Shown here: positions 8,600-17,489 of the stretch, piece by piece
Position numbering within the stretch: the first letter of the stretch is position 1
Layout: each line of letters opens with the position of its first letter
Origin: Alphaproteobacteria bacterium
GTDB lineage: Bacteria > Pseudomonadota > Alphaproteobacteria > Caulobacterales > Aquidulcibacteraceae
Length of the DNA stretch: 64,000 nt
Reading direction: 5' to 3'
Assembly (NCBI GenBank): GCA_016124655.1
Contig: WGNI01000011.1
Coordinates: forward strand, 155,203 to 219,202
Translations under genes and position numbers: made by a program
The notes under the pieces: model-generated
The model's input: the letters and a program-made list of their open reading frames with translations, nothing else
The model's database searches: none
Told to the model about the DNA's origin: nothing

Positions 8600-10252
8600 T
8601 CAATTCTCCCAGTTCGCGCGCTGCGCCGCCGCGCGGCCGGCGATGACCCCAAATGTCAGCGCGGGCCCCAAAGTCCCGCCCGCGCCGGCATATACTCCGC
8701 CCGTCGGCGCGGCGATGCAATTTCCCGCCGCGAACAATCCCGCGATCGGTGCGCCATCGTGGCCGAGCACGCGCGCCCGCGCATCCGTCAGTGGACCGCC
8801 CGTGGTGCCCAGCGTGCCCATCTTGATTTCAACGGCGCTAAAGGGCGGCGTCTCCAGCGCGCCGAGCGTCGCGAACGCGCCATCCCGGGACCGGTCGCCA
8901 TAGAAGCGGTCATAGGCGTGCGCGCCGCGATGAAAGTCCTCGTCGACGCCCGTCCGCGCGAAGCCGTTGAACCGTGCAACCGTGGCGGCAAGGCCGTCCG
9001 CGTCGACGCCGATGCGGCCGGCAAGTTCAGCCAGCGTGCCCGCTTCCGCGAGAAACGGCGCCGGCATCCCGGGCATCGCCGAGGCGACCGGATATTTCGC
9101 GCGAAACGCGCCGTCCATGATCAGGAACGCCGGCAGATTGGGATACGCATACGCGTTCGGATCGAACGCATGAAACGCGCCGGACAGGGCGGAATAGTTC
9201 GCCGCTTCGTTGCAGAAGCGTTTGCCCGCGCGATTGACCATGATCGATCCCGGCAGCGTGCGCTCGATCAGCACGGGCAAGGCGCGCTTTGTGCCGCCGA
9301 ACCAGGTGTCGCCGGGTTCCAGCACGGGCATCCACCAGCTTTGCGTCATGTTGCCGAGTGCTGCGCCCGCGGTCATCGCAAGGCGCAAGCCGTCTCCCGT
9401 CAGATGCGGCGGCGACGCCGGTGTTGTCATGGGACCCTTCAGGAACGCTTGCGTCAGCGCCCGATCGTGCTCGAAGCCTCCGGTCGTGAGGATCACGCCG
9501 TGCCGGGCGAAAAGCGCCGACGCGGCGCCGTCGCCATCCTTGATCGCAACGCCGGAAATGCGTGCGCCATCGCGCAACAATTGCGTCACCGCCGTATTGA
9601 GGCGCGGCGTGATTCCGGCGTCGAGACAGCCCTTGAGCATCGCGCCGACAAGCGCTTGCCCCCAGCCGCGCTCATCATTGGCGATGCGCGCGCCAATCAC
9701 TTGCGGATCGATTGCGCCGGTGGCGCCGCCCAGCGGAGTCTCCAGGAGTTTGATGGGCATGGGCTGGCCATTGCTCGCGACCTTGCCGGCCCACTCGCCC
9801 AGCGCCTTGTACGAGAACAGACCGGAATCGAGCGCCCGTCCGCCGCTCTGTTTCGCGCCCGGGCGATCGAGATAATAGTCCGGATAGCCCGGCAGCAGCT
9901 CAAACCGGATTGGGCAGGCGCTCTCGAGGAACGCCAGCGCCTCCGGCGCTTCCGTCACGAAGGCGCCCAACACGTCGTCGCGAATGTCGCCGTGATTGAG
10001 TGAACCGAAGTAGGCGCGTGCGTCATCCGCGCTGTCGGCGATGCCGGCTTCGCGCATGCGCGCGTTGTTGGGCGCCCAGACGATGCCGCCGGAGATCGCC
10101 GCAGCGCCGCCCACCGCGCCAGACTTTTCAAGCAGCGCCACCGATGCGCCCTGCGCGTGTGCGGCCAGCGCAGCCGCAAGACCTGCCGCTCCGGCGCCGA
10201 CGATGATGACATCTACTGTATCGTGATCGTCAGCAGCAGGGGACTGGGGCAT
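8600..10252 (-). CDS. FAD-dependent oxidoreductase, ketosteroid dehydrogenase / fumarate reductase type
   Basis: A 550-residue flavoprotein. The dinucleotide-binding loop is VDVIIVGAGAAGLAAALAA, followed by LLEKSGAVGGAAAISGGIVW. The C-terminal FAD_binding_2 segment carries GTLGTTGGPLTDARARVLG and AGNCIAAPTGGVYAGAGGTLG, the pattern of 3-ketosteroid delta-1-dehydrogenases and related flavocytochrome-like enzymes. ATG 10252 has GGGAGG six bases upstream; a TTG at 10276 is not needed. It heads a minus-strand operon with the NmrA-like and SnoaL-like genes and is divergent from the SDR gene. It probably dehydrogenates a cyclic ketone or CoA-thioester-like intermediate. The substrate is not evident. 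Confidence 0.88.
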   Translation of the reverse strand: MPQSPAADDHDTVDVIIVGAGAAGLAAALAAHAQGASVALLEKSGAVGGAAAISGGIVWAPNNARMREAGIADSADDARAYFGSLNHGDIRDDVLGAFVTEAPEALAFLESACPIRFELLPGYPDYYLDRPGAKQSGGRALDSGLFSYKALGEWAGKVASNGQPMPIKLLETPLGGATGAIDPQVIGARIANDERGWGQALVGAMLKGCLDAGITPRLNTAVTQLLRDGARISGVAIKDGDGAASALFARHGVILTTGGFEHDRALTQAFLKGPMTTPASPPHLTGDGLRLAMTAGAALGNMTQSWWMPVLEPGDTWFGGTKRALPVLIERTLPGSIMVNRAGKRFCNEAANYSALSGAFHAFDPNAYAYPNLPAFLIMDGAFRAKYPVASAMPGMPAPFLAEAGTLAELAGRIGVDADGLAATVARFNGFARTGVDEDFHRGAHAYDRFYGDRSRDGAFATLGALETPPFSAVEIKMGTLGTTGGPLTDARARVLGHDGAPIAGLFAAGNCIAAPTGGVYAGAGGTLGPALTFGVIAGRAAAQRANWEN

Positions 10253-10397
10253 GGGCGGCCTCCCGGAGCGCTGCAAGGACGCGCGCGCCCGCGCCCGCTT
10301 TTTTCAGCACAATTGATTTTTTTTGCAAGCGATAGGCTAATTCGATAACCCTGCGCTGAGCGGGGGCCAAGGACAGAACAAGGACGGAGGCGCGAAC

Positions 10398-11189
10398 ATG
10401 CCAGGGCGTTTGGCGGGTAAGGTGGCGATCATCACCGGGGCGGCGAAAGGCCTGGGGGAAGCCGACGCGCGCTTGTTTGCGCAAGAGGGCGCGCAGGTGG
10501 TGTTGACGGACGTCGATGAGGTCAACGGCGCGCGCGTCGCCGCCGAGATCGGCGCAGCGGCCGCGTTCCTGCGCCAGGACGTTCGCCATGAGCGCGAATG
10601 GACCGCGCTCATTCCAGAAGTGGTGCAACGCTTCGGTCGCCTCGATATTCTGGTGAACAATGCAGGCGTTGTGGAGGCAGGCACCATCGAAGACGTTACG
10701 GAAGCGGATTATCGCTTCATCATGGCCGTCAGCGCCGACGGCGCCCTGTGGGGCTGCAAGCACGCCATTCCCGCGATGCGCGCAAGCGGCGGCGGCTCAA
10801 TCGTCAACATGGCCTCCATCGCTTCCGTTCAGGGTGAACCATCGGTCGCCGCCTATTGCGCAGCCAAGGGCGCGGTCGAAGCGCTGACGCGCGCCGTCGC
10901 CGTGCATTGCGCGCAACTGAAGGATCCCATCCGCTGCAATTCCGTGCATCCCGTGGGCATCGACACGCCAATGGTGCGCGCCATGCCGGAGCGCTTGGCC
11001 AAGCTGAGAGAAAGCGGGTCCGTGGTGGCCCGTCAGGCGCCCGCGAACAGCGCAAACCGCTTGGGCGAACCGATCGACATCGCCAACACGGTGCTGTTTC
11101 TGGCCAGCGATGAAAGCCGCTTCATCAACGGTCAGGCGATCATTGTCGACAACAGCTCATCGGTCACGCAGGGCGTCGTGCCTTCTTGA
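10398..11189 (+). CDS. SDR family NAD(P)-dependent oxidoreductase
   Basis: Classical short-chain dehydrogenase of 263 residues. The cofactor loop is TGAAKGLGEADA, the NNAG strand is DILVNNAGVVEAG, the catalytic Ser lies in VNMASIAS, and the active-site pair is YCAAK (Tyr-x-x-x-Lys). LTDVDE after beta-2 favours NAD over NADP. GGAGG lies seven bases before ATG 10398. It is transcribed away from the flavoprotein operon across a 145-bp gap that holds T-rich stretches and direct CGATA repeats. Its 3' end overlaps the convergent TetR gene by 26 bp. Pairing with a ketosteroid-dehydrogenase-like flavoprotein suggests oxidation of a cyclic alcohol in the same pathway. Confidence 0.92.
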   Translation: MPGRLAGKVAIITGAAKGLGEADARLFAQEGAQVVLTDVDEVNGARVAAEIGAAAAFLRQDVRHEREWTALIPEVVQRFGRLDILVNNAGVVEAGTIEDVTEADYRFIMAVSADGALWGCKHAIPAMRASGGGSIVNMASIASVQGEPSVAAYCAAKGAVEALTRAVAVHCAQLKDPIRCNSVHPVGIDTPMVRAMPERLAKLRESGSVVARQAPANSANRLGEPIDIANTVLFLASDESRFINGQAIIVDNSSSVTQGVVPS

Positions 11190-11856
11190 GCGTCGCCGGC
11201 GCACGCTCAAGCCCCCACAGCTGAAACACTTGCTCTTTCAGCGCTTCCTTCAGCGCCGCGCGGCGTTCGGCCGGATTGTCCGGCAGGATGTAGATCGCCA
11301 GCCCGGCGGACAGCACCGACACCAGGTCCGACGCCGCGCGAAAATTGGGCAGCCGGCCCTTGGCCTCGTCTTGAAAAATCTCTTTCGACAACGCCAGCCG
11401 CAATTGATCGAACCGCTGCATGGTCTTCTTCAAGATGGGGCGCAGGGAAGGCTCCGTGCGCGCCGCGGCCAAAAGCTCCACGAGGATCTGATAGCGCCAC
11501 GCATCCGCCCCGTCGAACGCAACATCGATGTGATACTCAAGTCCGGCGACGCCGGGCGGCGCATGTTGCGACGCCCGCGTCAACTGCGCCCAGATGTCGT
11601 CGACCAGATGTCCCGTCGCGGCCGCCAACAGCGCATCCGTGGTCGGAAAATAGTACTGCATGCACCCGCGCGTGACGCCGGCTTCTTTCGAGACGACGGA
11701 AAGATTGGTGCGAAAATAGCCATCGCGATGAAAACACCGCAGCGCCGCGTCGATGATCACATCGCGCGTTTCAGCGCTCTTCTCCGTGGCGTGCCGCCGG
11801 CTGACGCGTCCTGTCGGCGTACGCGCCCGGAGGGGGGAGACTTGGCGGGTCGTCAT
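11164..11856 (-). CDS. TetR/AcrR family transcriptional regulator
   Basis: A 230-residue regulator. Its N-terminal helix-turn-helix reads IIDAALRCFHRDGYFRTNLS then VSKEAGVTRGCMQYYFPTT, the classic TetR pattern, followed by a helical ligand-binding domain (ALLAAATGHLVDDIWAQL...). It is divergent from the SnoaL/VOC operon and convergent with the SDR gene, so it most likely controls one or both. A 13-base word (GAAAAATCAGCGC) occurs in the promoter region in front of the SnoaL/VOC pair and again in front of the Rieske oxygenase gene, and could be part of its operator. That link is speculative. Confidence 0.9.
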   Translation of the reverse strand: MTTRQVSPLRARTPTGRVSRRHATEKSAETRDVIIDAALRCFHRDGYFRTNLSVVSKEAGVTRGCMQYYFPTTDALLAAATGHLVDDIWAQLTRASQHAPPGVAGLEYHIDVAFDGADAWRYQILVELLAAARTEPSLRPILKKTMQRFDQLRLALSKEIFQDEAKGRLPNFRAASDLVSVLSAGLAIYILPDNPAERRAALKEALKEQVFQLWGLERAPATLKKARRPA

Positions 11857-12000
11857 GCAGCGCGGACAGCGCTCCCAAACGGGTCAACACACGCGCATAC
11901 GCCGCCCGGCCGAGCCGCGTCAAACAGCAAGGGGCGGCGAGTTGCCGAAAAATCAGCGCCGTGATCAAGTTGTAGGCGGGCAAAGGGAAAGGCTCACGGC

Positions 12001-12537
12001 GTGAACGATACGCTGGACGCAAGAGTGACGGCCCTCGAAGACCGCGCCGCGATCATGGACACGCTGGCGCGCTATTGCCGCGGCATCGATCGCTGTGAGG
12101 TCGAGACGTTGAAATCCGTCTACTGGCCCGATGGCGTCGACGATCACGGAACGTTTGTCGGCCTTGGGCATGATTTCGCCGAAGCGGTGACGCCGCGCTT
12201 GCTGGACATGAAGCAGACCATGCACGCCATCGCCAATGTCACCATCGAGTTGATGGGCGATTGGGCGCGGGTCGAGACCTACGTCATCGCCTACCATCTC
12301 ATCCCGAGCGAAAGCGGCGACCAGGAGATGATTGTCGGGGGGCGTTATCTCGATCACTTTGAAAAACGCAGCGGCGCGTGGCGCATCAAACACCGTCTCT
12401 ATGTCATGGATTGGAACCAGAATGGGCCTGCAACGGCGATCTGGGATCGCGGCTTGTTTGCGCAGCTGAAAACGCGCGGCGCGCGCGGCGCCGATGATCC
12501 TTGGGAAACGGCGCCGCATCTGCGCGACCCGTCATGA
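12001..12537 (+). CDS. NTF2/SnoaL-like protein
   Basis: A 178-residue SnoaL-like/NTF2-fold protein, paralogous to the one at 7141-7677. Both share the RxIDRC, DDHG and late-strand GxWRxxHR positions. The start is a GTG at 12001 after GGGAAAGG. ALEDRAAIMDTLARYCRGID is the first helix of the fold. It overlaps the VOC gene by four bases (ATGA), so the two are translationally coupled. It might be the small subunit or a partner of the Rieske oxygenase encoded nearby, since ring-hydroxylase beta subunits share this fold, but the sequence looks more like a stand-alone SnoaL_4 protein. Confidence 0.85.
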   Translation: MNDTLDARVTALEDRAAIMDTLARYCRGIDRCEVETLKSVYWPDGVDDHGTFVGLGHDFAEAVTPRLLDMKQTMHAIANVTIELMGDWARVETYVIAYHLIPSESGDQEMIVGGRYLDHFEKRSGAWRIKHRLYVMDWNQNGPATAIWDRGLFAQLKTRGARGADDPWETAPHLRDPS

Positions 12538-13073
12538 TGCGCGTGTTTGGCCGGCCCGTCGTGCAATTGGCGATCCATGCGCCCGACATCGAGGCCGCCG
12601 CGCGCGAAAGCGCCGCCAGCATGGGCTGGGGGCCGTTCTTCGTCGCGCGCGACATTCGCCTGAAACGCTGCCTGCATCGCGGCGCGCCGCGATCCTTCGT
12701 GCATTCGTCTGCGTACGGGCAGGGCGGCGACATCATGATCGAATGGATCAGCCAGCCCGACGATGCGCCATCGGTCTTGCGAGACGCTTACGACGCCGGC
12801 CAGACCGGTTTGCATCACGCGGCAATCATCGTCGATGATCTCGACGCTTTTCTCGCTGAAGCAGCGCAAAAGGGATGCCCCACCGCACTCGATGCGGAGA
12901 CCGATTTCGGACTGCGCTTCGCCATGGCGGATGCACGCGCTGCGATAGGGCTTTTCGTGGAAGCCTATGAGCGCGGGCCGATCCTTGATGGGCTCTACAA
13001 TAGCGTGCGCGCAGCGGCGCAGGGCTGGGACGGCGCCGACCCCGTGCGCGAGATGACTGCTTTGCGAACGTAA
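12534..13073 (+). CDS. VOC superfamily (glyoxalase-like) protein
   Basis: A 179-residue protein of the vicinal-oxygen-chelate fold, with two beta-alpha-beta-beta-beta modules. Module one begins VVQLAIHAPDIEAAARESAA and module two begins GLHHAAIIVDDLDAFLAEAA. The second HH could supply a metal ligand. The start at 12534 overlaps the preceding stop as ATGA. VOC enzymes include extradiol dioxygenases, epimerases and glyoxalases; the length and the GWGPFFV segment resemble the uncharacterised class found with SDR and Rieske catabolic genes. It converges with the Rieske gene, leaving only 4 bp between stop codons. Confidence 0.85.
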   Translation: MMRVFGRPVVQLAIHAPDIEAAARESAASMGWGPFFVARDIRLKRCLHRGAPRSFVHSSAYGQGGDIMIEWISQPDDAPSVLRDAYDAGQTGLHHAAIIVDDLDAFLAEAAQKGCPTALDAETDFGLRFAMADARAAIGLFVEAYERGPILDGLYNSVRAAAQGWDGADPVREMTALRT

Positions 13074-13077
13074 TCCG

Positions 13078-14430
13078 TCAGGCGCCGAGACGCGTGGCGC
13101 CGGCCAGATAGCGGTCGAGGTTCTCGTGGAAGAACCGCACGCGCCGCTCCTGCCAGGGCATGTAATCTCCGAGATATCCGCGCGAGCGCAGCCCTTTTTG
13201 CTGCGCCGCCCAGATCGACACGTCCTGATCGATGCCCGGCCCGCACGAAACTTCGCCGAACTTCCCGCGTTCCTGCGGCGCAGGCGTGTTCTTCGACACC
13301 CACTGCCCCACCGAGTGCGAGAAGTATTTGTCTTCGCCTTTCGGGAACCAGGTCAGATACCAGAAATCGAAAGTGCAGCGCTCCGGATCTTCTGGATGCG
13401 GATTCGCGCGCAGGAAGATGCAGCCGTCGGGCTTCATCGAGAACGATGTGTTGGGGAACATCGTGTAGTGATAGTGGTCGGTGAGCTGATCGTCGTTGAA
13501 GTTCTCGAAATCGTAGCCCTTCTCGGCGCCCATCTTGCGCTTCTGAACTTGCAGCGCTTCACGCATGTCCTGCACGCGGCCGCGGAAGCTCTCAGGATCG
13601 AGATCCCACAGCGTCAATTCCATCTTCATCGCGTTCAGGACGGCGTCTTCCTCGCCGCGCAGGCTGGCCGTCGGGCGGCAGCCGGGCATGAACATGCGCG
13701 CGTGCCCTTGCGGGAACAGATCGAACTGGCAGTTCCTGTGGTACTGCTCCATGACGAATTTCGTCTGTGGATGCACGAACGGCAGGTGATAGGATTCGTT
13801 GAAGTTATCCTGCACGCATTTCCAGTTGAAATCGCCGTCCATCGTCACCCAATTGGTGCGGCGCATTTCGTGCAGGCGATAGCATTCCAGATCGGCCTTC
13901 AGCGGCCCCAGAAAATCTTCTAGCGACGCGCAGTTCGGATCCATATTGTACCAGATCAGCCCGGCCCATTCCCGGCAGGGAATTTCATTGAGCCGCACCG
14001 ACTTGCACGGATTGCCCTGCGGGAAGTCATCCGCGTCAGGAACCGAAAGCAGCTTGCCGTCGCGGCCCCAGCGCCAGCCGTGATACGCGCACGCAAACGC
14101 TTTGGAGCCTTCGCCGCGCGCTTCCGCGACAAGCTGCATGCCGCGGTGCTGACACACATTGTAGAACGCCTTAACGCCGCCGTCGTTCTGGCGCACGCAT
14201 AAGATGCTTTCGCGCCCGATCTCACAGGTCAGGTGGTCGCCGGGATTGGGGATTTCCGTCGACAGGCCGGCGATCAGCCAGACCTTCGTCCACATCATCT
14301 CCCACTCGCGTTCGGCGAATTCCTTGCGCCAATAGCGGTCGCCCAGGATACGCGCGTTCCCCAGCGCTGGCTCCGGCCACTTGCGGGTGTCGATGCCGCG
14401 ATGCAGCGCTGCGGGATGCCCATCGGCCAT
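13078..14430 (-). CDS. Rieske non-heme iron oxygenase, alpha subunit
   Basis: Aromatic ring-hydroxylating (or demethylating) oxygenase of 450 residues. The Rieske [2Fe-2S] ligands are Cys93-x-His95 (CQHRG) and Cys114-x2-His117 (CAYHGW). The mononuclear iron site is in the stretch DNFNESYHLPFVH, with His215 and His220 as ligands and Asp208 as the bridging residue. A full catalytic domain follows, ending near residue 450. It is transcribed alone from a promoter region containing GAAAAATCAGCGC. No ferredoxin or reductase gene is nearby, so electrons must come from elsewhere. It is a likely first oxidative step of the cluster. Confidence 0.93.
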   Translation of the reverse strand: MADGHPAALHRGIDTRKWPEPALGNARILGDRYWRKEFAEREWEMMWTKVWLIAGLSTEIPNPGDHLTCEIGRESILCVRQNDGGVKAFYNVCQHRGMQLVAEARGEGSKAFACAYHGWRWGRDGKLLSVPDADDFPQGNPCKSVRLNEIPCREWAGLIWYNMDPNCASLEDFLGPLKADLECYRLHEMRRTNWVTMDGDFNWKCVQDNFNESYHLPFVHPQTKFVMEQYHRNCQFDLFPQGHARMFMPGCRPTASLRGEEDAVLNAMKMELTLWDLDPESFRGRVQDMREALQVQKRKMGAEKGYDFENFNDDQLTDHYHYTMFPNTSFSMKPDGCIFLRANPHPEDPERCTFDFWYLTWFPKGEDKYFSHSVGQWVSKNTPAPQERGKFGEVSCGPGIDQDVSIWAAQQKGLRSRGYLGDYMPWQERRVRFFHENLDRYLAGATRLGA

Positions 14431-14503
14431 GGCGGACCTCTCTGACTGAAAAATCAGCGCTCATGCATAATATATCGAGGCCCCCACGCCAAGCGCCGCG
14501 CCT

Positions 14504-15625
14504 TCAGCCCGTTGCCGCCGCGAATTCCGCCCAATAGCGCGCGGCGACCGCATCGATCGCGAAGTCCTGCAGGCGCTGCCGCCCGAGGGCGGAATACCGC
14601 GCCCTATAGGCGTTGTCCGTCATGCGCCGCATGGCGTCCGCAAGCTGCTCCGGCGAGGCGACGGGCGTCAGCACCCCGAATCGCCCCTCGTGCACAGCGC
14701 GAACCAGCCCGTGCTCTTGTTCAGCGAGAATTTCGGAGGGCCCAGAAGGACAATCCGCCGCGATCACCGGCACGCCGAGCGCCAGCGCTTCGGCGATCGC
14801 GTTGGGAAAGCCCTCCGTGCGCGAGGCCGACACCAGCGCGCGCGCCCGTCGCACGACCGCGAAGGGATTGCGCAGATACCCCAGGAAGCGCACGCGCGCG
14901 CCGACGCCCGCCGCCGCCGCGCGCGCCTTCAAGGCCCGCAGGTCTTCGCCTTCGCCGATGATGCACAGCTCGCCATCAACGCCTGAGATGGCGAAGGCGT
15001 CGATCAGATCGCCGAACGCCTTGCTCTTCGTCAGCCGGCCGACCCCCACGAAGAAGGTGTCGGGAAGAGGGACTTCCGGCGCCTCAAGCGAGGACGAGGC
15101 AATGGCCTCAAGATCGTAGGGATTGGGCAACACGGCCACGCGCGCCGGCGAAACGCCGAACCGCTCGATGAGATCGCGACCCGTGCCGCGGCTTACCGCG
15201 ATGACGCGCGTCGCGCGCGGATACGCAGCGACCATCATCGACTTGGCCGCCACTCGCGCCAGACCTTCGAACTGCGATGCCAGATGCGCGGACGGATGCA
15301 TGCGTTCGCTGATGACGCTGGGAACGCCTAGCGCGCGCGCTGCAAGGGCCGTGGCGACGTTTGCGCGAATTAGAAAGCTGATCGCGACATCGGGCTTGTG
15401 CGCGCGGATAGCGCGATGCGTCGCGGCGATCGAGGCGCCAAGCCGCCGACGGCAGTCCAGCCGTTCAAATGCCACGCCAGGCGGCAGGCTGCGATAGTCG
15501 GGCTCATCGTCCAAAAGCGCCACGCGCGCGTCCCAATCCGCCGGCTTGCGCGACAGCACGTTCACAAACACGCGCTCCGCGCCGCCAGGGCCCAGGGAAT
15601 TGATGACGATCAGCGCGCGCGGCAT
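14504..15625 (-). CDS. Glycosyltransferase family 4 protein
   Basis: A 373-residue GT-B glycosyltransferase of the GT4 type. The N-terminus INSLGPGGAERVFVNVL is a typical donor/acceptor-side start, and the C-terminal Rossmann lobe contains FVGVGRLTKSKAFGDLI, FLGYLRNPFAVVRRA and the E-x7-E motif region EGFPNAIAEALALGVPVIA. It probably adds a sugar to a cell-surface polysaccharide or lipid at the cytoplasmic membrane face. It is monocistronic on the minus strand and divergent from the lipid-kinase-like gene across about 115 bp. The acceptor and donor are not evident. Confidence 0.9.
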   Translation of the reverse strand: MPRALIVINSLGPGGAERVFVNVLSRKPADWDARVALLDDEPDYRSLPPGVAFERLDCRRRLGASIAATHRAIRAHKPDVAISFLIRANVATALAARALGVPSVISERMHPSAHLASQFEGLARVAAKSMMVAAYPRATRVIAVSRGTGRDLIERFGVSPARVAVLPNPYDLEAIASSSLEAPEVPLPDTFFVGVGRLTKSKAFGDLIDAFAISGVDGELCIIGEGEDLRALKARAAAAGVGARVRFLGYLRNPFAVVRRARALVSASRTEGFPNAIAEALALGVPVIAADCPSGPSEILAEQEHGLVRAVHEGRFGVLTPVASPEQLADAMRRMTDNAYRARYSALGRQRLQDFAIDAVAARYWAEFAAATG

Positions 15626-15740
15626 GGCTTGAGAGACTTGCGTGGGCGGTGTGCGGAACCGGCAGGCTTAGGCTGGCGGCAACGCATCGACAATCCGTCG
15701 CAGCGACGGAACCCGGGCTGGGGATCGGCGTTCCTCGCGC

Positions 15741-16631
15741 ATGGCCGCTATGCATCAAGAGGGCGCGCGTGCGCCCGACATCCGCGCCGGGCGCGTCTTC
15801 ATTCTGTGCAACGAATCCGCCGGCGGCGTGACCGCAGGCGATAGCGCACGCCTGGAAGGCGCGTTGTTGCATCGCTTCGGGTGCGCTGATGTCCATGAAC
15901 TGACGTTGTCGGATGGGCCGTTGGACTTTTCTGATCTGGGACCCGACGATCTCTGCATCGTCTTGGGTGGAGACGGCACCGCCAACGCAGCGGCCGCCGC
16001 TGCGTCCGGCGAAGACGGCCCAATCCTGGTTCTGCTGCCCGGCGGCACCCTGAACGTGCTGCCCCACGCCCTCTACGGCGAGCGCCCCTGGCCGGAGGCG
16101 CTGGAGGCTGCGCTGACGCGCGGTGAAGTCCGCCGTCTCGGCGGCGCCGCCGCTAATGGCAAGCCCTTTTTCGTCGCCGCGGTGTTCGGCGCGCCGGCCT
16201 TGTTGGCGCGTGCGCGCGAGGCGATCCGCAAGGGCCAGTTCTTCTCCGCGCTGAGAAAGCTTCGCCATTTCATCATGCGCGCGCTGATGCGGCGCCTGCG
16301 CGCCCGCGCCGACGCAGGCCCCCCACAGAAGGCCGAAGCGATCGGCGTTCTGTGTCCCAGCTTCGCCGGCCGCCTTGAAGGCGACGACCTCGAATGGGTG
16401 CGGTTCGATGCGCGTAGCGTGCACGACTTTATCAGTTTGGGCTGGCGCACGCTGACCTCGTCTTGGCGCAATGACCGATCGATTGATATTCAACGGTGCG
16501 AGGGCGGCGATATCGTCGGCCGTCGCCTTATCCCGGCCATTCTGGACGGAGAGCCTCACGCCTTCCATGGGCGCATCCGAATTGAGAAACTGCGCGACGG
16601 TCCGAAGGTGCTTGCGCTTCCCAACCCATGA
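15741..16631 (+). CDS. Diacylglycerol kinase catalytic-domain protein
   Basis: A 296-residue protein of the DAGK/YegS/LCB5 lipid kinase family. The nucleotide loop is IVLGGDGTANAA (GGDGT at residues 76-80) and PGGTLNVLPHAL (100-105) is the second conserved block. The C-terminal beta-sandwich region is present. The start could be ATG 15741 or 15750. It overlaps the phosphoesterase gene by four bases (ATGA), so the two are co-translated. The substrate may be diacylglycerol or another lipid alcohol. This is family knowledge; nothing here narrows it further. Confidence 0.88.
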   Translation: MAAMHQEGARAPDIRAGRVFILCNESAGGVTAGDSARLEGALLHRFGCADVHELTLSDGPLDFSDLGPDDLCIVLGGDGTANAAAAAASGEDGPILVLLPGGTLNVLPHALYGERPWPEALEAALTRGEVRRLGGAAANGKPFFVAAVFGAPALLARAREAIRKGQFFSALRKLRHFIMRALMRRLRARADAGPPQKAEAIGVLCPSFAGRLEGDDLEWVRFDARSVHDFISLGWRTLTSSWRNDRSIDIQRCEGGDIVGRRLIPAILDGEPHAFHGRIRIEKLRDGPKVLALPNP

Positions 16632-17440
16632 CCCGCATCGTTCACGTCTCCGACACGCATTTCGGCGGGGAAGACCGTGCCGCGTTGGAGGCGGTCGCGC
16701 GCTTCGTGGAGGAAACCGCGCCCGATCTCGTCATCGCCACGGGCGATCTTGCGCTTTCGGGTTTGCGCGAGGAATTGGAGCAGGCAAGCGCCTGGCTGCA
16801 AAGCCTGCCCGCACCCGCCATGGCGGTCCCGGGCAATCACGACGTGCCGTACTACAGCTTGCCTGGGCGTCTCCTGGATCCCTTCAAGCGGTTTCGCGAA
16901 AGTCTTTCTGCGGTGCGCACCGACACATGGCGCAGCCACGATTGCCTGATCGCGCCGATCAACACCGCGCGCGGCGTGCAATGGCGCGCAAATTGGGCGC
17001 AAGGCGCGATATCGGATCAGCAGATCGCGGCTGCGGAAAAAACGTTGCAGTCGCAAGCCGATCACCGCGTTCTGAAAATCGTCGCGACCCATCACCCCCT
17101 GGATTGGCCGAACGACGCGCCCATCCATGGCGTCACCCATGGCGGGCCCGCCGCCCAGTCGCGGCTGATCGCCGCCGGGGCGCAAGTGTTTCTGAGCGGA
17201 CATCTGCATGTCGCATCCGCGCGCGCCATTGGCGATACCGGCGCTGTCGCGGTGTGCGGGGGCACGCTGTCTCTGCGTCAGCGTCACGAACCGTGCGCCT
17301 TCACCATGATTGAGCGCGTGGGCGACGCGCTACGCATCGCCATCCATCACGTTGCCGGCGGAAAGACGCAAACCGCGGCGGAGCGCTGGTTCTCGCTGGG
17401 AGGGCGCTCCGCCAAATCGCCTCGGACGGCGACCGTATAG
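16628..17440 (+). CDS. Metallophosphoesterase (calcineurin-like)
   Basis: A 270-residue dinuclear-metal phosphoesterase with all five family motifs: D9-x-H11 (HVSDTHFGG), GD in IATGDLALSG, GNHD in VPGNHDVPYY, the HH of VATHHPLDW and the GHxH of FLSGHLHVAS. The layout matches cAMP phosphodiesterase-like class III enzymes (CpdA type). It overlaps the lipid-kinase-like gene upstream. The 3' end touches an EcfG-type promoter that drives the next small gene. Activity on cyclic nucleotides or phospholipid head groups is possible but not shown. Confidence 0.88.
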   Translation: MTRIVHVSDTHFGGEDRAALEAVARFVEETAPDLVIATGDLALSGLREELEQASAWLQSLPAPAMAVPGNHDVPYYSLPGRLLDPFKRFRESLSAVRTDTWRSHDCLIAPINTARGVQWRANWAQGAISDQQIAAAEKTLQSQADHRVLKIVATHHPLDWPNDAPIHGVTHGGPAAQSRLIAAGAQVFLSGHLHVASARAIGDTGAVAVCGGTLSLRQRHEPCAFTMIERVGDALRIAIHHVAGGKTQTAAERWFSLGGRSAKSPRTATV

Positions 17441-17441
17441 C

Positions 17442-17467
17442 GGAACCCTGTTTCCGGCTTCGCGTTT
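17442..17467 (+). promoter_or_regulatory. EcfG-type (general stress) promoter
   Basis: GGAAC (17442-17446), 16-base spacer, CGTTT (17463-17467). This matches the alphaproteobacterial EcfG consensus GGAAC-N16/17-CGTT exactly. It is 23 bp upstream of the small membrane protein start. Confidence 0.8.
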
Positions 17468-17489
17468 GTTGTGGCGAAAGGAAACGAAC

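Noticed and set aside
7967..10003. Open frame of 678 codons on the plus strand
   Set aside because: It is antisense to the NmrA-like and flavoprotein genes. The translation is Arg/Ala/His-rich with no domain pattern, typical of GC-rich shadow frames.
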